NCBI GenBank assembly: GCA_048296855.1
Contig: CP182631.1
Direction: 5' to 3' (one strand)
Length of the DNA stretch: 64,000 nt
Origin: Pseudocolwellia sp048296855
GTDB taxonomy: Bacteria > Pseudomonadota > Gammaproteobacteria > Enterobacterales > Alteromonadaceae
The translations under genes and the position numbers were made by a program. Each line of letters starts with the position of its first letter. The first letter of the stretch is position 1. Below are positions 1-7,348 of this stretch, in pieces. The notes beneath the pieces are model-generated. The model was not told where the DNA came from. It searched no databases and saw only the letters and a program-made list of their open reading frames with translations.

Positions 1-31
1 ATATAATGATAACTATAAAGTGAGGCACCTC

Positions 32-760
32 ATGGCAAACCATGTACTACTTAACAACATTGAACATAAAGATTTAAAAATTAATGCTGAACGTTCAGCA
101 GTTATGGGTGACAACGTGTGGTATGCACAAACGTTCCCTATGGAGTTTAGAAGTGCTCAAGCCCACTATCCTATCTTATTTCATAAAGACAGTAACACAG
201 GGCAGTTTATGCCAATTACTCTGTTCGGTTTTGAAAATGACGATAACTTATTTTTAAAAGAAGGTAAGTGGGATGCAACGTATATACCGTTAGCAGTGCA
301 ACGATTACCTTTTTATATAGGGCAACAAAACGTAGTAAAAGACGGTGTAACCGCGCAAGAACGTGTTATTACCATTGATTTAGATTCTCCTAAAGTAAAT
401 ACAGAACACGGTATCGATTTATTTTTGGAGTATGGCGGTAACAGTGATTATTTAGAACATATGGCGAATGTTTTAGAGTCGTTGCATGTTGGTTTACAAG
501 AAAATAATGATTTTATAGAAGCTATGGTCACCTGCGAGTTATTGGAATCAGTAACCTTAGATATTGAGTTAAATGATGGTAGTAAAAACCAGTTAATGGG
601 CTTTTATACGATTAATGAAGATAATTTAAATGCTCTCTCACAAGACAAGTTAATAAGGTTACACAATGCAGGGTTTCTTCAAGCGATATATATGGTGATT
701 GCATCACAAGTGCATATCCATGATTTAGTCGCACGAAAAAATGCCCAACTAGCGTCTTAA
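32..760 (+). CDS. SapC family protein
   Basis: A 242-residue protein recognised as SapC family (PF07277 type) by its run of conserved blocks: an FR-AQ-HYPI segment near residue 40, GFENDDNLFL near 70, and WDATYIPL followed by QRLPFYIG near 80-95. The reading frame could open at GTG 20, but ATG 32 is preferred because a GAGG ribosome site lies about 7 bases upstream. It has no signal peptide, so it is probably cytoplasmic. The biochemical role of these chromosomal SapC proteins is not established. They recur beside TonB-dependent receptors together with cupin-like, tryptophan-halogenase-like and DUF6445 proteins, exactly the three genes that follow here. The 9-bp gap to the next gene indicates one operon. 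Confidence 0.85.
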   Translation: MANHVLLNNIEHKDLKINAERSAVMGDNVWYAQTFPMEFRSAQAHYPILFHKDSNTGQFMPITLFGFENDDNLFLKEGKWDATYIPLAVQRLPFYIGQQNVVKDGVTAQERVITIDLDSPKVNTEHGIDLFLEYGGNSDYLEHMANVLESLHVGLQENNDFIEAMVTCELLESVTLDIELNDGSKNQLMGFYTINEDNLNALSQDKLIRLHNAGFLQAIYMVIASQVHIHDLVARKNAQLAS

Positions 761-769
761 TCATCATTT

Positions 770-1786
770 ATGTTATCTATAAAAAATACAGTAAAAACGC
801 TTTTTGACGTAACGCCTAATAATATTAGCGAAGCGATATTAACTTCTGACGAGCCTTTAATTCTTAAAGGTTTTGGGAGTAGCTGGCCAATTGTTAAAGC
901 AGCGAAACAGTCTAACGAACATGCTGTTGAATACCTTAAACAAATGGAAAAAGGTATTACTGTTAATACATGTTATTTAGCGCCTAAAGAGCAAGGACGT
1001 ATTTTTTATAATGATGATATGAGCGGTTTTAATTTTCAGACTAAACCGCAAATATTAAGTGATGTGTTAACTGAAATACTTGAACAAGCTAACTGTAAAA
1101 TACCTAAAACGATTTATATTGGTTCAACCAGTATTAAACAAATATTGCCTAGCCTTGTAGAAGAAACATTAGCATCGCCATTGTTGTCTAACGCCATTTA
1201 TAACATCTGGTTAGGTAATAAAAGTAAGGTTGCCGCACATTTCGATTTTTTACAAAACTTAGCTTGTTGCGTGGTGGGTAAAAGGCGTTTTACCTTATTT
1301 CCTCCTGAGCAAATTAAAAACCTTTATTGTGGGCCATTAGATAAAGCACCGGGTGGTCAGCCTATTAGTCTGGTTGATTTTGAGCAACCTGACTTTGAGC
1401 AATTTCCTAAGTTTAAAGACGCTATCGATAACGCTATGGTTGCAGAGCTTGAAGCAGGTGATGCTATTTTACTGCCAAGTATGTGGTTTCATCATGTAGA
1501 TGGGCTGGGTGATCTTAACGTATTACTCAACCATTGGTGGAGAACAAGTCCAAATTATTTGGGAAATCCTACTGATGCACTTCATCACGCAATATTAAGT
1601 ATTAGAGATTTACCTAAAGCACAGCGTAATGCATGGAAACATTTATTTGACCATTATGTTTTTGAGTATGAAAAAGATAATTTTAATCATATTACAAACA
1701 GTGCAAAAAGCATTCTCAATAGTCCGTTAGACGAATTACAAGCTCGAATCTTAAGAGCAAACTTACAAAACAAATTAAGACGTTAG
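770..1786 (+). CDS. Cupin-like (JmjC/Cupin_8) protein, putative Fe(II)/2-oxoglutarate oxygenase
   Basis: A 338-residue cupin-like protein. The double-stranded beta-helix core is visible as a metal-binding HFD motif (H157, D159), followed by a GKRRFTLFPP segment and a distal PSMWFHHV segment whose H242 (or H241) would be the third ligand. This is the arrangement of JmjC/Cupin_8 Fe(II)- and 2-oxoglutarate-dependent enzymes, which hydroxylate proteins or small molecules. The substrate is unknown. It is the second gene of a four-gene operon with SapC, a flavin halogenase and DUF6445. The ATG at 770 follows the SapC stop by 9 bp. The family is confident; catalytic activity is inferred from the conserved ligands. 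Confidence 0.85.
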   Translation: MLSIKNTVKTLFDVTPNNISEAILTSDEPLILKGFGSSWPIVKAAKQSNEHAVEYLKQMEKGITVNTCYLAPKEQGRIFYNDDMSGFNFQTKPQILSDVLTEILEQANCKIPKTIYIGSTSIKQILPSLVEETLASPLLSNAIYNIWLGNKSKVAAHFDFLQNLACCVVGKRRFTLFPPEQIKNLYCGPLDKAPGGQPISLVDFEQPDFEQFPKFKDAIDNAMVAELEAGDAILLPSMWFHHVDGLGDLNVLLNHWWRTSPNYLGNPTDALHHAILSIRDLPKAQRNAWKHLFDHYVFEYEKDNFNHITNSAKSILNSPLDELQARILRANLQNKLRR

Positions 1787-1843
1787 TGCTACTTTTTAGA
1801 GGCTCTTACTTTTTAATATTATTAACACAGTAGGAATTACATC

Positions 1844-3334
1844 ATGAATTCATCAGCAATTAAAAATGTGGTTATTGCCGGCGGTGGTACTGCAGGTTGG
1901 ATGGCAGCTGCAGCATTAGGAAAGTTATTAGGCAAAAATCTAAACATTACTTTAGTCGAGTCAGATCTTATTCCTACGGTTGGTGTGGGTGAAGCTACCA
2001 TTCCTACATTACATATCTTTCATGATCTTTTAAAAATAAAAGAAGCTGATGTTATGAAGGCAACTAACGCTACTTTTAAGTTAGGTATTTCTTTTGAAAA
2101 TTGGCGTGATGTCAATCAAGACTACATTCATTCATTTGGGTATTTAGGTCAGGGCTGTTGGGCTGCAGGTTTTCAACATTTTTGGGTTAAAGGAAACCAG
2201 CAAGGCATCGTTAGCGAAATTGGTGATTATTGTCCTGAACATGTAGCAAGCAGACGCGGTAAATTTGCTGTTGTACCCAATCAAGACCGTAATTATGCTT
2301 ATCATCTTGATGCCGGATTATATGCTAAGTTTTTAAGAGGTATGGCTGAAGAACATGGCGTTAAACGAGTTGAAGGTAAAATTAATCAAGTTAACGTTAA
2401 TGAAGAAAACGGCTTTATTCAATCAATAGCATTAGATAACGGTAAGGTAATTGAAGGCGATTTATTTATCGATTGTACTGGTTTTAAAGGCTTGTTGATT
2501 GAACAAGCCTTACATACCGGTTACGAAGATTGGAGCCATTGGTTACCGTGTGATAGTGCTATTGCAGTGCAAACCAAAATACATAATAAAACCGTACCGT
2601 ACACTCGCTCTATTGCGCATAAAGCGGGGTGGCAATGGCAAATACCGCTACAAAATAGAATGGGTAACGGTGTTGTATTTTGTAGTAAGCATTTATCAGA
2701 CGAAGACGCTAAAGACTCACTTCTAAATAATATAGAAGGAGAGTTGCTTAACGAACCTCGTGTTATTAAGTTTAAAACGGGCACACGTCGTAAACATTGG
2801 AATAAAAACTGTGTTGCTGTTGGGCTTTCTAGTGGATTTATTGAGCCACTCGAGTCAACGAGTATTCATTTAATTCAACAGAGTATTATTCGCTTAATGC
2901 AAAACTTGCCGTCAAAAAATATGGAGCAAGCAAATATTGACGATTTTAATAACAAAATGCGTTTTGAAATAGATAACATTAGAGATTTTATTGTGCTGCA
3001 TTATCATGTAACACAGCGAACAGACAGCGCATTTTGGCGTTACTGCAAAAATATGGAAATTCCGGAAAGCTTACAACAACGCATCAATTTATTTATAGAA
3101 AACGGCAACGCCTATAAAACAGAACGCGAGTTGTTTGGCGAAACATCGTGGATACAAGTGATGATAGGGCAAGGCCTAATGCCTAAGTATTACCACCAAA
3201 TAGTCGACATGATGTCTGATACCGAATTAAAAGGTTTTTTAGATAACATAAAAATGACAATTGAACGCCGTGTAAATAGTTTTCCGGATCATAACGAATT
3301 TATTAAAAACTACTGCCAATCAAGTGTCATGTAA
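1844..3334 (+). CDS. Tryptophan-halogenase family flavoprotein
   Basis: A 496-residue flavin-dependent halogenase-family protein (PF04820). It has an N-terminal FAD-binding GGGTAG motif (residues 13-18), a lysine at position 79 in KLGISFENW matching the catalytic Lys79 of PrnA, the WxWxIP motif at 263-268, and a glutamate (E337) in the GFIEPLEST block matching the second catalytic residue. It therefore keeps the hallmarks of an active FADH2-dependent halogenase. Free tryptophan is unlikely to be the substrate: members of this TonB-receptor-linked clade have no known tryptophan role, and no flavin reductase lies nearby. It is third in the SapC/cupin/halogenase/DUF6445 operon. The ATG start lies 15 bases after a TAGGA-like site. 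Confidence 0.88.
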   Translation: MNSSAIKNVVIAGGGTAGWMAAAALGKLLGKNLNITLVESDLIPTVGVGEATIPTLHIFHDLLKIKEADVMKATNATFKLGISFENWRDVNQDYIHSFGYLGQGCWAAGFQHFWVKGNQQGIVSEIGDYCPEHVASRRGKFAVVPNQDRNYAYHLDAGLYAKFLRGMAEEHGVKRVEGKINQVNVNEENGFIQSIALDNGKVIEGDLFIDCTGFKGLLIEQALHTGYEDWSHWLPCDSAIAVQTKIHNKTVPYTRSIAHKAGWQWQIPLQNRMGNGVVFCSKHLSDEDAKDSLLNNIEGELLNEPRVIKFKTGTRRKHWNKNCVAVGLSSGFIEPLESTSIHLIQQSIIRLMQNLPSKNMEQANIDDFNNKMRFEIDNIRDFIVLHYHVTQRTDSAFWRYCKNMEIPESLQQRINLFIENGNAYKTERELFGETSWIQVMIGQGLMPKYYHQIVDMMSDTELKGFLDNIKMTIERRVNSFPDHNEFIKNYCQSSVM

Positions 3335-3339
3335 TTATT

Positions 3340-4041
3340 GTGATTAAGATCAATCGCCAAGCAACGCTTAATGTTGAGTACATAGGACAAGATAAAATAC
3401 CTGTTATTATTATTGATAACTATGCGGAAAACCTTGATGAATTAGCAGACAATGTTGTTGCAAACGGACAATTTAAACCTGACGAAATAAGCAATTATCC
3501 GGGCATTCGTTCGGCAATTCCCAAGGCGCTTGTAGTGGGGTATTTAAAGCCATTAATAGAAGTGTTATATCGTGTATATAAATTTTCAAATCATTTACAA
3601 CCCGCCCCCAAAGACAATTATTTTTCACTTATAACAAAGCAACCTGAAGATATTTCGGCCATGCAATCGTGGCCGCATTTTGATACGCCTAACCCTAACC
3701 TTATCGCTGTTATTCATTATTTAAACAAAGGCGACCACGGTGGAACTGGATTTTTCAAAAATAATAAAAGTGGCTTAGAACGTATAGATGCCAGTACGAA
3801 AGATTATTTTTATCAATGTGCAGATGACTATTTTAATTCATTAAATACAAATACTTTTCACTACTGCGGTGAACAGCACAGTGAATTTACTTGTTATAAA
3901 AAAATAGCCTACAAAGCAAATCGTTTAATTATTTTTCCGGGACAATTATTGCATTCAACTTTAGTAAATACCGCTACAGATATTAATGGCGAACCTGCAA
4001 CAGGTAGATTAACCGCTAACTTTTTTGTTGAGTTTAAATAA
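3340..4041 (+). CDS. DUF6445 family protein, 2OG-Fe(II) oxygenase-like
   Basis: A 233-residue protein that I recognise as DUF6445. It shows a prolyl-4-hydroxylase-like constellation: HFD (H113, D115), a distal histidine in PGQLLHSTLV (H205) and an arginine in TGRLTANFF (R223) that could hold 2-oxoglutarate. Oxygenase activity is inference. The start is GTG at 3340, five bases after the halogenase stop and without a clear ribosome site, so translation is probably coupled. It closes the operon. The 160 bases downstream contain only AT-rich spacer before the cytochrome gene. Confidence 0.75.
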   Translation: MIKINRQATLNVEYIGQDKIPVIIIDNYAENLDELADNVVANGQFKPDEISNYPGIRSAIPKALVVGYLKPLIEVLYRVYKFSNHLQPAPKDNYFSLITKQPEDISAMQSWPHFDTPNPNLIAVIHYLNKGDHGGTGFFKNNKSGLERIDASTKDYFYQCADDYFNSLNTNTFHYCGEQHSEFTCYKKIAYKANRLIIFPGQLLHSTLVNTATDINGEPATGRLTANFFVEFK

Positions 4042-4229
4042 ACCTTTACGATCTCCTAACTATTCACATCTATGGTTTTACTTCATGCTTTCCCCTTTTT
4101 ATTCAATGTTTTTTGCCATATGTTGTAAGCATTATTCATAAAGTAATGTTGATTTTTTAAATAATTGAAATTTTTTTTATTGGGTGTCTTTCTATATACA
4201 GCATGTATGCAAAACTCAAGGAGCCAAAC

Positions 4230-4736
4230 ATGAAACCCTTTCATTTATTTATTCTTTTATCATCACTTCTTTCTACAACATCATTTGCTGTCGATACCAA
4301 AGTAAAACCAAATTTAGATGGGCTAACATTACCTGAAAATTATAAAGACTGGAGAGTGATTTCTGCCTCACACAGAACAGATAACAAGAGTATGAGAATT
4401 ATTCTAGGTAATGATATTGCCATTAAAGCATCACGTTCAAATCAAACCAATCCTTGGCCAGACGGTGCTATTTTAGCTAAACTTGTTTGGAAACAAAAAA
4501 CTGAAAAAAATTGGCCTACCGCAATAGCACCAGAAGCTTTTATTCATGCCGAATTTATGTATAAAGATTCTAAAAAATTTAAATCTAATGGAACAGGGTG
4601 GGGATGGGCACGTTGGTTAGGAAAAGATCAAGTTCCTTATGGTAATAAAGATGATTTGAACCAATCATGTATTTCTTGTCATACGCCTGTTAAAGGAAAC
4701 GATTGGGTATACACTACACCTGTGCAACTACCTTAA
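4230..4736 (+). CDS. Cytochrome P460 family protein, periplasmic
   Basis: A 168-residue secreted c-type cytochrome of the P460 family. Residues 1-20 form a Sec signal peptide (KPFHLFILL...STTSFA). A single CxxCH haem site (C147, C150, H151) lies close to the C terminus, as in the family, preceded by the typical GTGWGWARW segment. P460 proteins oxidise hydroxylamine or bind NO, but many heterotrophs encode paralogues of unknown role, so the substrate is open. ATG 4230 was chosen over the longer frame from 4203 because an AAGGAG site sits 6 bases upstream and the signal peptide then starts cleanly. It stands alone between two unrelated transcription units. Confidence 0.82.
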   Translation: MKPFHLFILLSSLLSTTSFAVDTKVKPNLDGLTLPENYKDWRVISASHRTDNKSMRIILGNDIAIKASRSNQTNPWPDGAILAKLVWKQKTEKNWPTAIAPEAFIHAEFMYKDSKKFKSNGTGWGWARWLGKDQVPYGNKDDLNQSCISCHTPVKGNDWVYTTPVQLP

Positions 4737-4788
4737 TTGGTAACGGGTATATAAACTTAATAAAATTACCGAATAAGAGGAATCGTTT

Positions 4789-5991
4789 ATGCGTCAAAAA
4801 GTAGAGTTTACCAGTGGTGACCACAAGCTTAGTGGATTACTTGAAACACCTGAAACGAATATTAAATTTTATGCATTGTTTGCTCATTGTTTTACATGTG
4901 GTAAAGACGTTGCCGCTGCATCTCGTATCAGTAGAGCATTAACCGCTAAAGGCATTGCCGTGTTACGTTTTGACTTTACTGGCTTAGGTAATAGTGATGG
5001 CGACTTTGCGAACACGAACTTTTCTTCAAATATTCAAGATTTAGTGGCTGCTGCTGACTTTTTACGTAAGGAATATAGCGCACCCAAATTACTTATTGGT
5101 CATAGTTTAGGTGGCGCTGCAGTATTAGGTGTTGCTGAAAAAGTTGAAGAGTCGGTTGCCGTAGTCACCATTGGTTCTCCGTCCGATGCGGCGCATGTAG
5201 CACATAATTTTGCTGCTCATATTGATGATATTGAAGCAAACGGAGAAGCTGAAGTTAGCCTTGCAGGTCGTAATTTTAAAATACAAAAACAGTTTTTAGA
5301 CGATATTAACAGTTATGGAAATAGCCATATTAGTAAGCTAAAAAAAGCCTTGTTAGTTATGCATTCTCCTGTGGATAGTACGGTTAATATTTCAGAAGCT
5401 GAAAAAATTTATCAAGCAGCACTTCATCCTAAAAGCTTTGTTAGCTTAGACAATGCCGATCACCTATTAAGTCATAAGAAAGATTCTGAATACGTAGCAG
5501 AAGTTATTGCCGCATGGGCAAGTAGATACGTACCAAGCGACACTAAAACGTATCAAAGCAGTGTTGCTCAAGGACATGTGTTAGTTGAAGAAAAAGATCA
5601 CAAGTTTGCTCAGCATGTGAGTACAGCAAGTCATTATTGGTTGGCCGATGAGCCTGTTAAAGTTGGAGGTAAAAATTCAGGCCCAGATCCTTACGATCAT
5701 TTACTAGCTGGTTTAGGTGCGTGTACATCAATGACATTAAGAATGTATGCTCAGCGTAAAAATCTCCCCGTAGATCATATTAAAGTTGAACTAACGCATA
5801 CGCGTAATTATCAGGAAGACTGTGAAAATTGTGAACAACAAAGTGGAATAGAAGCTATTGTGCGTAATATTAGTTTTGTTGGAAGTTTAAACGAGCAAGA
5901 AACTGCACGCTTTTTAGAAATTGCTGATAAATGCCCAGTACATAAAACATTGCACAGTAAAGTGGCTGTGGTCACTCGTCTTGCTGAGTAG
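4789..5991 (+). CDS. Bifunctional alpha/beta hydrolase-OsmC family protein
   Basis: A 400-residue natural fusion. Residues 1-250 form an alpha/beta hydrolase with nucleophile S106 in GHSLGG and probable triad partners D196 and H225. Residues 265-400 form an OsmC/Ohr-like domain carrying the two redox cysteines C312 (LGACTS) and C382 (KCPVHKTL). OsmC proteins reduce organic hydroperoxides with these cysteines. The hydrolase may deliver an acyl or ester substrate to it, but this is inferred from the fusion. The same two-domain architecture is common in proteobacteria. The ATG is preceded by an AAGAGGAA ribosome site. A family A repeat element begins 9 bases after the stop. Confidence 0.9.
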   Translation: MRQKVEFTSGDHKLSGLLETPETNIKFYALFAHCFTCGKDVAAASRISRALTAKGIAVLRFDFTGLGNSDGDFANTNFSSNIQDLVAAADFLRKEYSAPKLLIGHSLGGAAVLGVAEKVEESVAVVTIGSPSDAAHVAHNFAAHIDDIEANGEAEVSLAGRNFKIQKQFLDDINSYGNSHISKLKKALLVMHSPVDSTVNISEAEKIYQAALHPKSFVSLDNADHLLSHKKDSEYVAEVIAAWASRYVPSDTKTYQSSVAQGHVLVEEKDHKFAQHVSTASHYWLADEPVKVGGKNSGPDPYDHLLAGLGACTSMTLRMYAQRKNLPVDHIKVELTHTRNYQEDCENCEQQSGIEAIVRNISFVGSLNEQETARFLEIADKCPVHKTLHSKVAVVTRLAE

Positions 5992-5999
5992 CTAAGACT

Positions 6000-6249
6000 A
6001 GGGGCTGTTGAGCTTTGCTGATTATTTTTGAAGTAGTTTATTAGCCTTTAATATAAGGCAGAGTATATGTTTTGTTATTCTACTCTTAATAGGCGGTAAC
6101 GTAGTAGAAATGGCGAATAAGTGCCGTTTAAATGTTTCTTGCTCATTGTAGCAAGGAATTTATATAGAACAACTAGGCTACACTTCTTGCGCTGCGAGCA
6201 ACTAGCATTTAATTAGAACAAAATTTAAATATGAAAGTTCAACAGACCT
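6000..6249 (+). repeat. Family A MITE-like element, full-length copy
   Basis: A 250-bp non-coding element with imperfect terminal inverted repeats, AGGGGCTGTTGAGC on the left and GTTCAACAGACCT on the right. It is clearly homologous to the inverted copy at 34737-35188 over its whole length (for example the GGCGGTAACGTAGTAGAAATGG core near 6093 and the GAACAAAATTTAAA end). It is also homologous, at the ends only, to the 63-bp copy at 54711-54773. No open reading frame lies inside, so any movement would need a transposase supplied elsewhere. No target duplication is evident at this copy. It fills the interval between the OsmC-fusion gene and tetR. Confidence 0.75.
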
Positions 6250-6285
6250 TAATAGCGCTTATGATTAAGCGCTATTTTAAAGGAC

Positions 6286-6972
6286 TTATACGTCAATATT
6301 AGCTAATACCATTTCTTTGTCGGTTGTGGAAATGTTTTTCTGATTTGAGCATTCTTCAACAGGTATTTGACCATGTTCAATTAACCAAAAGAAACTTTGC
6401 ATCGCTATATTTAACATATTCTCTGTTTCTTTTGCCCATGGTTTTTTGTAACCGATAAAAATGGTATGGCCTTCAAGAGATGAAGTTATAAATAAACTTA
6501 AACGCTGCGCCTGCAAGTCGGTAAGTTTAGGGTTAATATCTTTAATAATATCGGCAACTATTGCACGGTACTTACCATACATATTATCCATGATCTTACT
6601 GACGTGTTTTTCATGATTTGCCATACTCCAAAGCTCAGGAAAAAATACGGTGGTGTGCTTTGTTTTAAGATCTTTTACAACGGCTTTTATTATTTTTATG
6701 AACTGTTCCTTAGGCGATAAATTATCTCTAAACTTTTCAAATGTGTCTAAATAATTTTGAATAACCTGATCAAGTAAAGATTCTAATAAGCTATCTTTTG
6801 ACGGAAAATAATACTGTAAATTGCCAACACTTACACCAGCTTTAGTGGCAACTTTTCGCATTGAAAAATTATGATAGCCACTATCAATCAATAATTGCTC
6901 TGCAGCTTCTAAAATAATTTTTATTCGCCTTTCACCTTTGGTGTAGCCCTTGGAAACCGCTTTGTAAGTCAC
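6286..6972 (-). CDS. TetR/AcrR family transcriptional regulator
   Basis: A 228-residue TetR-family repressor. The helix-turn-helix spans about residues 14-60, with the diagnostic FSMRKVATKAGVSVGNLQYYFPSKDSLL segment; the rest is the ligand-binding domain. Translation starts at GTG 6972, which has an AAGGG site 5 bases upstream. The gene is divergent from the TonB receptor at 7349. A near-palindrome, AATGTATACGTT (7004-7015), lies 32 bases upstream of its start and is a candidate operator. It probably controls itself and perhaps the receptor/aldehyde-dehydrogenase pair; the ligand is unknown. Confidence 0.88.
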   Translation of the reverse strand: MTYKAVSKGYTKGERRIKIILEAAEQLLIDSGYHNFSMRKVATKAGVSVGNLQYYFPSKDSLLESLLDQVIQNYLDTFEKFRDNLSPKEQFIKIIKAVVKDLKTKHTTVFFPELWSMANHEKHVSKIMDNMYGKYRAIVADIIKDINPKLTDLQAQRLSLFITSSLEGHTIFIGYKKPWAKETENMLNIAMQSFFWLIEHGQIPVEECSNQKNISTTDKEMVLANIDV

Positions 6973-7003
6973 ATCAACCCTTTTCTGATAACACTAATAT
7001 TAG

Positions 7004-7015
7004 AATGTATACGTT
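7004..7015. promoter_or_regulatory. Candidate TetR operator
   Basis: AATGTATACGTT is an almost perfect 12-bp palindrome around GTATAC in the tetR/TonB-receptor divergent interval. The position fits autoregulation, but assignment to the adjacent TetR is inference. Confidence 0.3.
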
Positions 7016-7157
7016 GCTTTATGATAAATCAATTATGGTAATAGTGAAAATATATTTAAGACTATTTTCATATTACTTAATGTTTTGAAATATAAGATTA
7101 AAAATTAAATTTAACTACATAAAAATATAAATACGATTGTACTAATAAAAAATACGC

Positions 7158-7186
7158 TTGACCTAAAATTGGGTTTGTTCTACAGT
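7158..7186 (+). promoter_or_regulatory. Candidate sigma-70 promoter of the TonB receptor gene
   Basis: TTGACC (7158-7163) and TACAGT (7181-7186) are separated by 17 bp, on the strand of the receptor gene and about 160 bases before its ATG. The match to -35/-10 consensus is good but not experimentally supported. A long 5' leader would result. Confidence 0.35.
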
Positions 7187-7348
7187 TGATTTATGCGTAA
7201 TGATGCTTAAAAAACACACTACTCATGCCGCTTTGAAAAATCATTAATAAAAAATGCAGAGCAAAGGGGGTTAGCACTTTGAAAAAAATAATAAAAGTTA
7301 ACGCTCTGTTAGTTGTTAATAAATTTAATTTATTATGGGGAATTAAAG

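Noticed and set aside
2499..2784. Short frames on both strands within the halogenase gene
   Set aside because: They overlap a strongly supported coding frame, lack ribosome sites and have no family features.
1844..3334. Free tryptophan as halogenase substrate
   Set aside because: Catalytic motifs are general to the family; the SapC/cupin/DUF6445 context and lack of a flavin reductase do not point to tryptophan.
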